From Datnioides undecimradiatus (lineage: Eukaryota > Chordata > Actinopteri > Lobotiformes > Datnioididae): a stretch of 64,000 bases of DNA. Location: the NCBI GenBank assembly GCA_008933995.1, contig WARS01000032.1:6185133-6249132 (forward strand), read 5' to 3'. This document shows, piece by piece, positions 50,502 through 61,344 of the stretch (the first letter of the stretch is position 1; every line of letters begins with the position of its first letter). Both the position numbers and the translations under genes were made by a program. The notes below the pieces were generated by a model. That model was not told where the DNA came from. It did no database searches and saw only the letters and a program-made list of their open reading frames with translations.

Positions 50502-52908
50502 GCGGATCAGAAGCACAGGATGAAGCACGGCTTACTGCAGGCATGAGCTGCACCGCCCTGGTTACATTTTTAGCAGTGGAAATAAAGTGGAAATATCTGA
50601 GGTTCCTCTCTAACAAGAAAACACACCTGTCACTCAAATACTGTGATTCTTTGCCCTGAATATCAATGAATCTAGGGACTCTGGGAGCCTTGACTAAAAT
50701 CTCTATCAGTCTTACTTAATGCTGCAGGATGCTGAAATCAGTACTTCCGTTGCCCCAGACTACACGAGTCCAAAAGACAGCTATCATGGGAAGTATTGAC
50801 AGATCTCAATAACATCGCCATCCAGAAGCAGCAATTTTTATCACTGGTCTGAAGCTATAAACAAGGTCGCCGCTTGAGTTTCAAATCACACTGCTGAGCG
50901 CGAATATGAGTCATGCAAACAGCAATCCCACACCAAACCTGTGGGTACGGAAGGAAAGCCCATATTTGTAATTACTTATCACGTGGTGCTGTTTTGTTTA
51001 GGGATGAAGATGTAGGCAGCTGAAACTTGGTCAACGATTTGTTGATTTGGCTGTAGGTCGAATCAGACGAATACTCTGAAGGCATGACTTTAATTGATCT
51101 GTTGTTAATTTTGTCATTTTCATTTATCAGTATTAAATTATATGTAAAAAAACACATAAACAAAACTTTTAAGTAAAATTTCTTATTGCACATGAAACCA
51201 ATGATTAACCCAAATCAACTGCTTAATCGATAGTGAAGATAATTTAATAAAGTTGACACAAGTTATATTTTCTCGCTTTTAACCTGCTGTTATCGCGGCA
51301 CTATTATTTCTTTACTGTTTATTAATGCTGCAATCTTGGCGACATCTCTGTGAGAAAAGAGGATATTCAGGGCTACGGTGAGACTTAGATAAATAGGTTA
51401 GATAAATAAATAGGAATTAAATTATGATCATGTGTATACAGAAGAGTAAGAATACAATAATGGTTTGATGACACCATATTATTAATTTCTTTTTACTGAT
51501 TCTTTCATTCAGTCTCCAGGTTAAGTGGTACAGTATGTGGGAGGCGGGTACTGATCTGATTAAGTCTATGTTTGTGTTGATAATTTTCAATTTCCATGAT
51601 GTTAAGATTTCTCTTTGTACATGCTCTGCCTCACTTTTTGATGAGACATACGCAGGTATGCAGTCACTGAGAGAGTGTTCTCTGTATGAGTCCTTTCAGA
51701 CATCGCTAATATGTCCGTACGACTCCAGTGGGAAGATTCCTTTCATATTTTATGTGATTTTCACAAAACCAGCATGATGTTCTTATTATCATGAAATAAT
51801 GATATCCGAATCACAAAAATACCTTTCTTGGGATCAAAAAACAGAACTTAAAAAATTGGATCCACCCACATTCTCTCTGTGGTTTTCTCTGGCAGAGAGC
51901 ATGAGTCTTGCTTGAGGCCACAATTTAATTAACTGATCACCTGCAGCTATAAGCGGATGTGTGCGCACAAGCTTTTAAAGACACTGAATGACAAACTCCT
52001 GCTACAGTCAGCAAACAGTAGAGAATTTTCTTAACTCCTCACTTAATTTCTTTTATTTTAGCAACATTTGCAGTGACATCTTTGAATCTCATGGGGTTTT
52101 TTTTTAGTCAGTACAACTATTATTTTTGAATGGTTCAGCTGTTACAAATATTACAAATGTCCTGTGTGTACTTCAGTTTCACAACTCCATTTCATAGCCA
52201 AGACAGCACACAGATTCGTGATTGAGGAACAAAGGGAGGGGTAAAAGGGGGAAGCGTGACTGAAACCCCCTCCTTCTTCAGTCCTCATGTGCTAAAATAA
52301 CCAGACAAACTTTCCTTTTGACCTCAATCTCTGCATGTCCAGGACATAGAAAAGCTGCCGCAGCCCAACAATGGTGTGGCAAAACGCACACCCACGCATC
52401 TTAAAGGGGCTCCAAGGTCAGACAAACCAACACAGCTAGAAAGAGGCATCCAGTAATGGATGCATCAGCCTTGGATGAGCCCAGCAACAGATGGACAGGC
52501 TCCTGCTTAGCAGGAAACGTATTACCAAATGGTATAAAAGTACATATAGTGCAGATTATCAGAGGGGATCAGAACTGAGGGAACATGGCAAAAGTGTTTA
52601 GAGAAAGTTACAGTCGTCACTGCTGGGATGAGAGTAAATCTAACATTTCCTGTCAGGATAACATAATCATAATAACCTTAAAAAAAAGCTGTTTTACCAG
52701 AATAACGTGTAAAACAACATTAGATCAAATTGCATTTAATTTTTAATTACTTTACACTATAATCTGACCTTTATTTAAACATACTGTTATAATGAAATTA
52801 ATCTGTAATGTAGCACCACCTGTTTTCTTTAGCCCTACTTTCACCCACCAGCTGCTTATATTAACTTCACCAGAACTGAGCATCTAGTCCCCAATATTTA
52901 AAAAAAAT

Positions 52909-52951
52909 ACATACACACACACACACACACATATATGTATATATATATATA
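52909..52951. repeat. (CA)n(TA)n compound microsatellite
   Basis: CA units passing into TA units, in the first intron. Confidence 0.9.
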
Positions 52952-53935
52952 GTGTTACGGTATAGAGAGTCGACCTAAATGCGCCTACATTCTATATACT
53001 TTAACGTGTCCCAAATTTGGTTTAAAACGGGAGCTATGCGTCACAAACCTTACAGCTTCAATTTCGACAATTTTCATGCTTTCAAATAAGTTGAAGGATT
53101 ACTTGCTCCTCCGTGAGCTGAGTCAATTTTTCAACCCCTTAGGCTCATAAACCTCTTTCAAACCCCTTAGGGTAATGCCAAAAATGCAGTGTCATCCGGC
53201 TAAAACGATGCTTTTCATGAAAAAAAAAGGAAGAAAAAACTGTACAAAAAATGACATTTTGCAGATACGGTTTCACCTGACAGGAGAAAGTTTCCGGAGC
53301 AACGAGATGCGCGCGTGTCCACACGCAGATGCCCACGTTCACTCAAGTGAAACGACAACACAGAGCTCGCAAACACCCAAACATATCTCGTAATTTCTCT
53401 CTCTCTCTCAGTCTCTTGCTCTTCAGAGGCAGCCGATCCTCTGTGCAGCGGCTCATTACGCAGGCTGATGGTTGAGTCCTTGTCAACTCACTGTCCAATT
53501 AGCATATCTGAGGCTGGCACAGACTCTTATCCTAGCGGGAGAGAGAACTGTATATACATACTGATGTCCACAGTTATGCACTTGCATGTACATCCCTAAT
53601 TGTTAAACAGCTCCGACATATGAGCGAGGAGCTATTGTGTAAATTATCCAATCACAGGACAAAATCCATAATTCAGATGCAAGTCACAGCGCTCCCTCTT
53701 TACATAAATCCAAATCAACGCTGAATAAATTATCAGTGGTTAAGTTTGGTTATTCTGGGGTGAATTAATGATTTAGTTCATAATTAGTATTTCGTTCATA
53801 ATTTAGTTGGATAATTAATAATTTAATAATGAGAATGCTTGGCTTATAGCGCTGTATATAGAGATAAGAGGATAAAATAGGTGTGAAAAGTTTTTTTTTT
53901 CCATCATTCCTCAAACTAAAACACCGATTTGCACA

Positions 53936-53959
53936 ATCTATCTATCTATCTATCTATCT
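53936..53959. repeat. (CTAT)n tetranucleotide repeat
   Basis: About six units in the first intron, the same repeat unit class as the run beside exon 1. Confidence 0.9.
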
Positions 53960-55335
53960 GGATCTGTTGTTATGTGTGGCTGTCATCCCTCAAAGGGCCA
54001 CCATCATTTCTCAATAAAATGAATGATTAAAAGTCCATCGAGCAGCACACATTCACGCAGTCAGCCAAGACACACCGCAGCCAATTAATGAGCTTCTCCT
54101 GGAGCAGGACTAAAGCTCCCTGACAACAGAGAACACCTTCATCTTCCTGGATGTCATTGTCATCACCCCGGCCATCATCATATTTCAATAGCGCTTCATT
54201 AATGAGACATGCCAGCCATTTTCCCCCCTCCCTGTTTCAGCTGTTTAGCAAAACCTACACATCAGTCAGGAGACAAAGTCAATTTTCGATATCGGTTTCA
54301 TAGCTTTCATTGCAACATAACACAGCGGACACCCAGCAAGAATAAAAATAAATAATTATAACAGCAATCCCACGGGGAATCTATCAGTACCTCAACCAGC
54401 AAGGTCACGTAAAACAGATTTCAGGACTTGTTGATAACCTTGTCATGAGAGGCGTAACAGCAGCTTTAAGAGCCTCAAGAAACTAATAACCTCACATTGA
54501 TTGATCATTCATACAGAATCATCTATTGAGGATGGCAGTAATAGCCACAGACGGACTTAAAATGGTTTCATCCTTTTATTGATTTATAGAATGAATATCA
54601 TTATCCTTTTCAAGCACACAAGACGTTTAAAATACCTTCACACACCTGGCGCAGTGCTGCACTGCTTCACAGGCACTGATCTCTACTGTCTGTCCTCTGT
54701 TACCCATTCATGTGCTCCATTTGAAGCAACCCTTTATTTATTCTATTCTTATGTAAAATATCTGCATTGCCTTTGGGAGGCACCTATTAATTTCCTGGAG
54801 ACGCACTGTGTGTGCCCACGATCCTGCTCTCTCCTGTGTATTTGTGCAGCCATGGTATCACCTGTCTGAATTGGTCACATGATACGTTGTCCACAGAGAG
54901 CTCATTATCTCACAGCCGTTCTGCAACAACACTGAGATCATCTATGGGAAAGCATACATACTACCATACATTTCACACCCTTTAGTCTTTGCTCTGTGCT
55001 CTTGAGTAGCAGTCACAGCACAGAAATTGAGCCAAAACAGCTGATTATTGACATCTTACATGGCTATTAACCTAAAAAAATTCACCACTGAGCAGCAATA
55101 GATTTCTGAGGCTGCGTATGCTGGTGAACAAATCGTATTTATGTGCTACACAGGCGACCAACCTTAGCAGTTCTGTCACTAACCAGCCATTGCATGACTT
55201 CCTGATGGAGATGAGATTTGTGACGCCAAATGAATTTCTCCTTGAGGGATGATAAAGTTGTGAATAGAATTGAAAACCGGAGTAATGGCGTAGAAAAACT
55301 GCATTTGTCCTCCGTCTCATTGGTGAAATCAGACA

Positions 55336-55339
<4 letters not shown>

Positions 55340-55379
<40 letters not shown>
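55340..55379. repeat. (GT)n microsatellite
   Basis: About 20 perfect TG units in the first intron. Confidence 0.97.
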
Positions 55380-55381
<2 letters not shown>

Positions 55382-56021
55382 CTGTGTCTTCGTCAGTAAG
55401 TGAAGAGATGAAATGCTTGTCAAGGGTAACAGACTTGCGCACGGATGCTTTCCACCAATGTCTAGCCATTACTCTCACCTCCGTCAAACAAATGCTTCAT
55501 CCAACCTGGCATCCTTCAGTGCTGTGGAGACATAGTAATCATGAAATGCCACAAACAACCGTGGTTCCATGTCAACCAGTCGCCACTACCACCACCTGGA
55601 CCTACACACAACATATCACAGAGCGCGGGATGCTCAATGCTGACGCCTGAGAGTCTAATTTTCTAGCTTTTAAGTTTTCTGCCTGTGAGTGGTGATGATG
55701 AAAGTTTCCTGGACGTTGTCTCTTTTCCATCCTGCATTGTAAAGGGGTTTTAGTCGAGTGGGGCCGTTTCTCTGATGCAATAAAGATGTTCTTTCACTAA
55801 CTGCCGTATGGAGGCAGGCCAAAACCTTTTCTATTCTTGGAATTGTAGAGCTGAATACAACAAAGCATACTTGGTTTGGATAGCTGGCACAGACACCAGG
55901 CCTATCTGTTAGGAAATTTGAAATTGTTAACTGAATTACTCCGATAAAGACATCTTTATACAGAGATTGAGAGGCTATACAGGCAATCTTGCATCTCTGT
56001 GAGATTGTACTCAAGCACAGC

Positions 56022-56240
56022 GGTGCCTTGAGCTAAATGCCAACATCAGCATGCTTACATGCTCACAAGCTGATCTTTAGTAGGTGTAATGTTTACAATG
56101 TTCACCACCTTGGTTTAGCATGTCAGCATGCTAACATTTACTAATTAGTACTAAGCACAATGTACAGCTGAGGTTAATGAGAATATTAATAGTTTTGCAG
56201 GTGTTTGATCATATTTGGACAAAGTTTGACATGTTATTCC
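56022..56240. repeat. Dispersed repeat family B, copy 2
   Basis: Same order of blocks as at 33.1 kb: ccttgagctaaatgccaaca, tgtaatgtttacaatgttca, catgctaacatttactaatt, cacaatgtacagctgaggtt, ttttgcaggtgtttgatcat. Same orientation, in the first intron. Confidence 0.65.
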
Positions 56241-57176
56241 AAGTAATCTGGATACACATGGATATTCTTATGTATCTGGATAGAAATACATGAACATGTA
56301 AACTAAATTAAAATGGCAGTTTTTCAAACAGTGTTGGACCAACTGACCAATATTGCCATCTCTATCCACGCTAGCAGGGCTAAATAGTGAGGTTTATTCA
56401 CACACAGGGCTATGAAATCTAGGTGAACCTTGTGCAAACTGTGCAACATAATGACACAATGGCCCTGGACTGAAAATAAGACAGGATATCATATGGCACA
56501 GACACAGAGATACAATTGGACTGTTTGCATTCGCATTCATATAGCTTCACCCCACCAAATAAAGCAAATCCAAGCAAAAATCTTATTATTCCATGTTTTG
56601 CAAAATCTCAAAAATATCCTGGCAACCTTCCAGTTTAAATGAATTCATCGATGCACCGAGGAGCTTTTCACTCCAAGAGTTGAAAATACTCTTGAGGACT
56701 TGTGGAGTGCTTGGAGCAGGATGCATAGAATATTCTCCCGTTTGAACATTTATTGCCGTCTTACTGTACACTTCAAAGTGGATGGTGCCCACTCTTTCTC
56801 CAAGTTCTGATTAGGCAGTTCCTCTCCTGCTTTGTCAGCCATCTTGTCAGTCAGCCCTACCCTCCTAATGACTCCTGTCAGTCAGGGATGTAACTGTCAA
56901 ACCGAGTCAATGGCTGCACTCACTCCACCCATGATTGGATAATGAGCTGTGCACATCAACACATTTAGCCATTTTCAGTGCAAAATGCCAGCAGAATAAA
57001 AATGTGTAACTTGTCATGCAATGTGCAGAAACTTCTACACAGGAGACTGTGAAGCAGCAGAAACTATGACATCTAAGTCTCACTGAGGACAAGAAGAAAG
57101 AGTTAGCTGTTGAAGTGAAGAAGAGGGTTGACCAGAGGACAGCGAGGCAGCAGCAGCAATGGGGAAATGATGCGGC

Positions 57177-57204
57177 GGGGGGGGGGGGGGGGGGGGGGGG
57201 GGGG
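57177..57204. repeat. 28-base poly-G run
   Basis: An uninterrupted G tract in the first intron, followed by a purine-rich stretch. Its length is likely polymorphic or partly an assembly artefact. Confidence 0.9.
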
Positions 57205-60200
57205 TGAAGAGGAAGGTGAAGATGTCTTCAGATGTGGCAGCTGTGATGAAAAGAGAGGCGAACGACTGAAGACAAGAGGTGGAGAAGAGAGGAAGAGAAG
57301 AGAGGTAGTGGAGGAGTGTGCATTATTCATCCCTGCTGACACATCAAAATCTCTGATTCATCTGGAGAAGGGCATCAGTCAAGTCACAACCTATCTCTTA
57401 GCCTTCACTCATATGCACACACGGACAACACGCACATGCAAAGACACACATATAATTGCAGATGGTTGAGAACGGGATAATTATGGGTCTTGCTCGCTAT
57501 TAAGGCCCTCACTGTGAGGCGCCTTTGCATAACAAGGCTGTAGAGTGGTGTCTGTTATTTTATTTCAATGTAAATATCAATAACCTTTCTGTGTGGCTCA
57601 CCTACAGCTCAGGAGGACATCAGACCAGTAAATACAAGACTAAAAAGAAGGTGGACTTACATTCTTGCACAAAAATCAAATTAAATAATCACTTTAATAA
57701 TTAATTTAATCATAATGTTTAAGTATTTTGAAGTGTGACATATTATTAGTTAGTATTTCACTATCTTGGAGTGAAAAGACTATGATTTCTTGTCGGTGAA
57801 GTAAATTATCATTTACGAATTATAAGCACATCCAGATGATGTGATCCGATGGTGCTATAATTTTACAGAAGCCTGTGGTCTATTACAAACACACAAATAT
57901 TGTAATTCAGTGGTAAGAAATTTGTGAATTGAAAGTTAGATTCTTGATGATGCAGACATCCATTGTTTGTAGAGTTGTAGGTTTTTAAACAAGAGATGTG
58001 TTGATTAATTGTGATATAATATTAATTCACACTATGTAACTGTTGTAAATAGAGTTGGCTGATGTGGTTGAAATCAATTTCACAGGACATTATTATAAAG
58101 ATAATGTATGTAAGTTCACATATTGAATAACTATAGTGACTTTAAGTACAATGAACTGCACATCCCAACAGATAAAACTCTTTATGTGAAACAAGAACTT
58201 AAATACCTCATTTTTAACATTTACGCGTGAATTTTGCTCACAGTTACTCGTGTTACCACCAGACCTTTGCTAAACAATAAAACTGTATGATCATATATCA
58301 TAATATGACTTCACAAAAGCTCCATAAACAAAAATGCTGATTTATTATCCTAATGGAGATAATGTATCTGGAGAAGGTCCTTGCTTAGAAAAAGGTTAAA
58401 TTAATAAATAAACATTTATCATATTATTGTTTATCTTCTCTTGCTCTTCTTCTTTTTAAACTGACTTCAATATGAATATTTTAAGCAGGATTTGAACTAA
58501 GAAATCAAAACCAGGATTGTTCTTCCTCTTAATATCGTTCTAACAATTTCAGCCACGTTGCCTGGCCCCGATGGGTTCATTCTGCATGCTGTATGCTTTG
58601 TTTTCAGCATCCCTTGAATAAACAAGCAGAGAAGCGGAGCAGACAAAAGCCTACTGTTCAGAAGGCTTTGAAAAGGTCAATTAATATCAATGCCTAGACA
58701 ACAACAAAGTTTCTGTCTGCTTGTAATACAGGTGGCTACGCTCCCAGCATCAAAGTTGCATGCCTTGATGTTCTCCTTCCTCACAGCTGACTGAGGCAAC
58801 AAAGCTAATGGAGATCGTGCAGCAGAGACTCTTGACAAAATCCATGGATGGGCAGAAATGTAACACAAGAGAGGAAAGGAGAAAATGGAGCAGTTAGGGT
58901 AAAGCTGCTGCGAGAATCTGGGAATAAGACTTCAATGAGGCCTTTGACGTGAAAACCAAAGCTGCTCCGCTGGGAGCGCACGTCATCCGGTATATTCAAG
59001 TCTGGATGGATCTTACAGTGGTATCTACTTGGAAAGAGCAGGAAACCACTGAGGCCTATGGTTGAACTCCGTGAAATGCTATTTAAGGCAGTACATGCCA
59101 TCACTGATTTCATAAGCTGCTGCTCCTAACAGTGCCTGGATGAATACCTGTGGGGCCAAGCATCTCCTGACTCACTGAGGAGCCTTCTTGATCTGAGACA
59201 GACAGAGGAAATTTGCCAGTTGAATTATTCTGCTTCCACATAATGACTTTATCCTGTCAAAATAATGCAAATATCTAGATCCCGGGCCCTTTCTTGAAAG
59301 CATGCAGCTTGTGTGTGTTTCTGTCAGAGCAGAGAGTGGAGCTGAATTTTCAGAAGCCAGGGAATAAAAGAAACAAACAAAAAAAAAAAATCTGGGGGAT
59401 CTACTAAAAGGAAGAATCCATGTGTAAAAATGACTGATTAAAATAATTAGGGATGTGGAAATGGTCTGGAACAATAACCAGCAAACGCACGGTGCCCCAG
59501 GGAAAATTTCCCATCTGTATGTCAGGAGGAAGACCTCCCTCGGATTCGCCACGACAGCGCGATTTTCCAGTTTACGCAGGCCACACAGCGGAAATACAGA
59601 AAACCTAAAACAGGCATTTGGAGTGCACATGATTAAATCCCAAACAAGCAATAGCCCTTGGAAAATGTGTCAGGATGAATCGATGTATCATTAAATTACG
59701 CTCTGCCTGCACGCGTGAGTGCCCGCGTTAACAGCAAATCCTACTGCGTATAATTATAGACATATGAGAGATCTATGGACTACAAAACACTGCCTATATG
59801 TGCAGATGGGCTTGTTTTAAGTAATGCTTGACAGTGGCAGATGCAGCGGCCACTCTATTGTCTAAAAAACAGTCTAGCTAAATAAGTCCACCCGCCTTGC
59901 CACCTGGTGCCTGCTATACAACTAATCTAATATGGGTATAAAAGTACATGTATTGATATATAATATGAATGTTATTCTCCTCAAAATTGTTCTGTATGAC
60001 ATAATCATAATGGGATTTTGACTTTGCCAAAGCATCTATGAAATATCAGTACACTGTTAACATGGTTCAGAGCTTCATCTTTTTAAATAGCCCTGTTAAA
60101 TCCATAGGGTGCAGGTGATGTGTTAATCTTTTCCCTTGAGGTTTATTTCGACATTATTATTGTCTATATAATTGTTATTTCTTGTTTGAGATTAGAAAGA

Positions 60201-60639
60201 AAGCTGTCTTCACGTGAGACCCATTACACCTGGGGGGGGGGGCTTTAAAGGGCAATCAGAATAGGCCACTTTAAATGAGAGTGGTTGAGGAACAAAGGCT
60301 CTGCCAGTCTGCCCCGGTCCCTCATGCTGCCCAGCCAACAATAAGGAGGAGGGAGGAGGTGAAGGGGGGCGCGCACTCACAGCGCTGTTGCCAACCAGCC
60401 TGGTCTGCACAACCCCGCGGTCTGATTTTCACCCAAACGTTTGAAACAAAGTCTCAAGTGGTGCTCAGATGAAAGAGAGAGAAAACGCAAGGGAACCTGC
60501 CGGCCCCTGAAGATGAAGACGAAGGCTGAACGGCTGAAATTTCACCTCGGCATAAGGTGAGATTTCATTAGTTCTCTCCCCAAAAAAAACCCCAAACCAA
60601 AACAACAAAAAATGCTATTCGACAAGTGAAAATAACCAG

Positions 60640-61150
60640 CCTGGGTGCGGTGCGCGGCTACAAACGTCAGCTGTCTAAGGATGTAGGATGCTGCTTACCT
60701 TGACTGGAAGTGCTCCGTCTTCTTTACTGTCTGGTAGATTCATGTGGGTGGATTTGCAGCTGGAAGCTTCCTCGGAAACAGCGGGGATAAATGTAATCCA
60801 GTGGCAGCAGAGCTCCGCTCAAAGAAAGGTCTGCCTTTGTGGAGGATGCATGCACGCATCGCCGGCGTTTCCCCCACCGCCCTGGCTGTCGAAGCGACCT
60901 CTCGGGAACGCAGCGGGTCACGGCTGCTCCTCAGCCCTTTTGTCGGGAGAGCATTGCTGGTCGGGCGGCCTCAGATACTGCTGGTTGATGTCATTGATAC
61001 TCCCTGCCTTCTTCCTTAATGCCCTCCTCCTTCCCTCCCTCTCCTCTCCTCTCTCCTCCTCTCCTCCCCCTCCCTGCTATATCTCTCCCTCGCTCTCTCT
61101 CTCTCTCTCCCTCAAACACACACCGGTGTTCTCCCCCTCCCCCCCTTTTA
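60640..61150 (-). promoter_or_regulatory. CpG-rich putative promoter region with GA/CT tract
   Basis: From about 60,640 to 60,970 CpG dinucleotides are far denser than anywhere else in the window (for example around 60,850-60,970). Next to it, 61,020-61,140 is almost pure pyrimidine on the plus strand (GA-rich on the gene's sense strand). No TATA box is evident. This fits a TATA-less, CpG-island promoter for the minus-strand gene; the assignment is inferred from position and composition. Confidence 0.45.
60699..60980 (-). other. ptprs: Candidate non-coding first exon (5' UTR) of ptprs
   Basis: On the minus strand a strong donor, CAGTCAAG|gtaagc, ends a CpG-rich stretch. It points in the gene's direction and lies upstream of the exon with the start codon, whose own 5' boundary looks like an acceptor. 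Mammalian PTPRS also begins with non-coding exons. The 3' boundary is seen; the transcription start near 60.9-61.1 kb is a guess. Short ORFs here resemble no known protein. Confidence 0.45.
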
Positions 61151-61344
61151 CACATGACGTGATGCAGGCAAGATCTCCAATAGCAACCGTATCCCCCATC
61201 ACCCCCTATTACCCCCATTACCCCTCCACCTCCTCCATCTCTGGCTGGATCGCTGACTGGTGCAAAGAGGTGGCTGCTGAGATAGGTTGCTCTTGTGCGC
61301 TGGTGGCTGATTTTTTTTCCCCCACTCCTCGGGGGCTAAAATGA

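Larger units (their letters stand above)
47114..60698 (-). other. Presumed first intron (13.6 kb)
   Basis: Between the candidate non-coding exon and the exon with the start codon. Contains CA/GT microsatellites, a poly-G run, a family B repeat and long AT-rich blocks (57.5-58.5 kb). No coding exon recognised; regulatory elements are likely but cannot be identified by eye. Confidence 0.55.

Noticed and set aside
60688..61344. 218-codon plus-strand ORF in the CpG-rich region
   Set aside because: Composition is Ser/Pro/Leu low complexity driven by the CT tract, no domain is recognisable, and it is antisense to the probable first exon.
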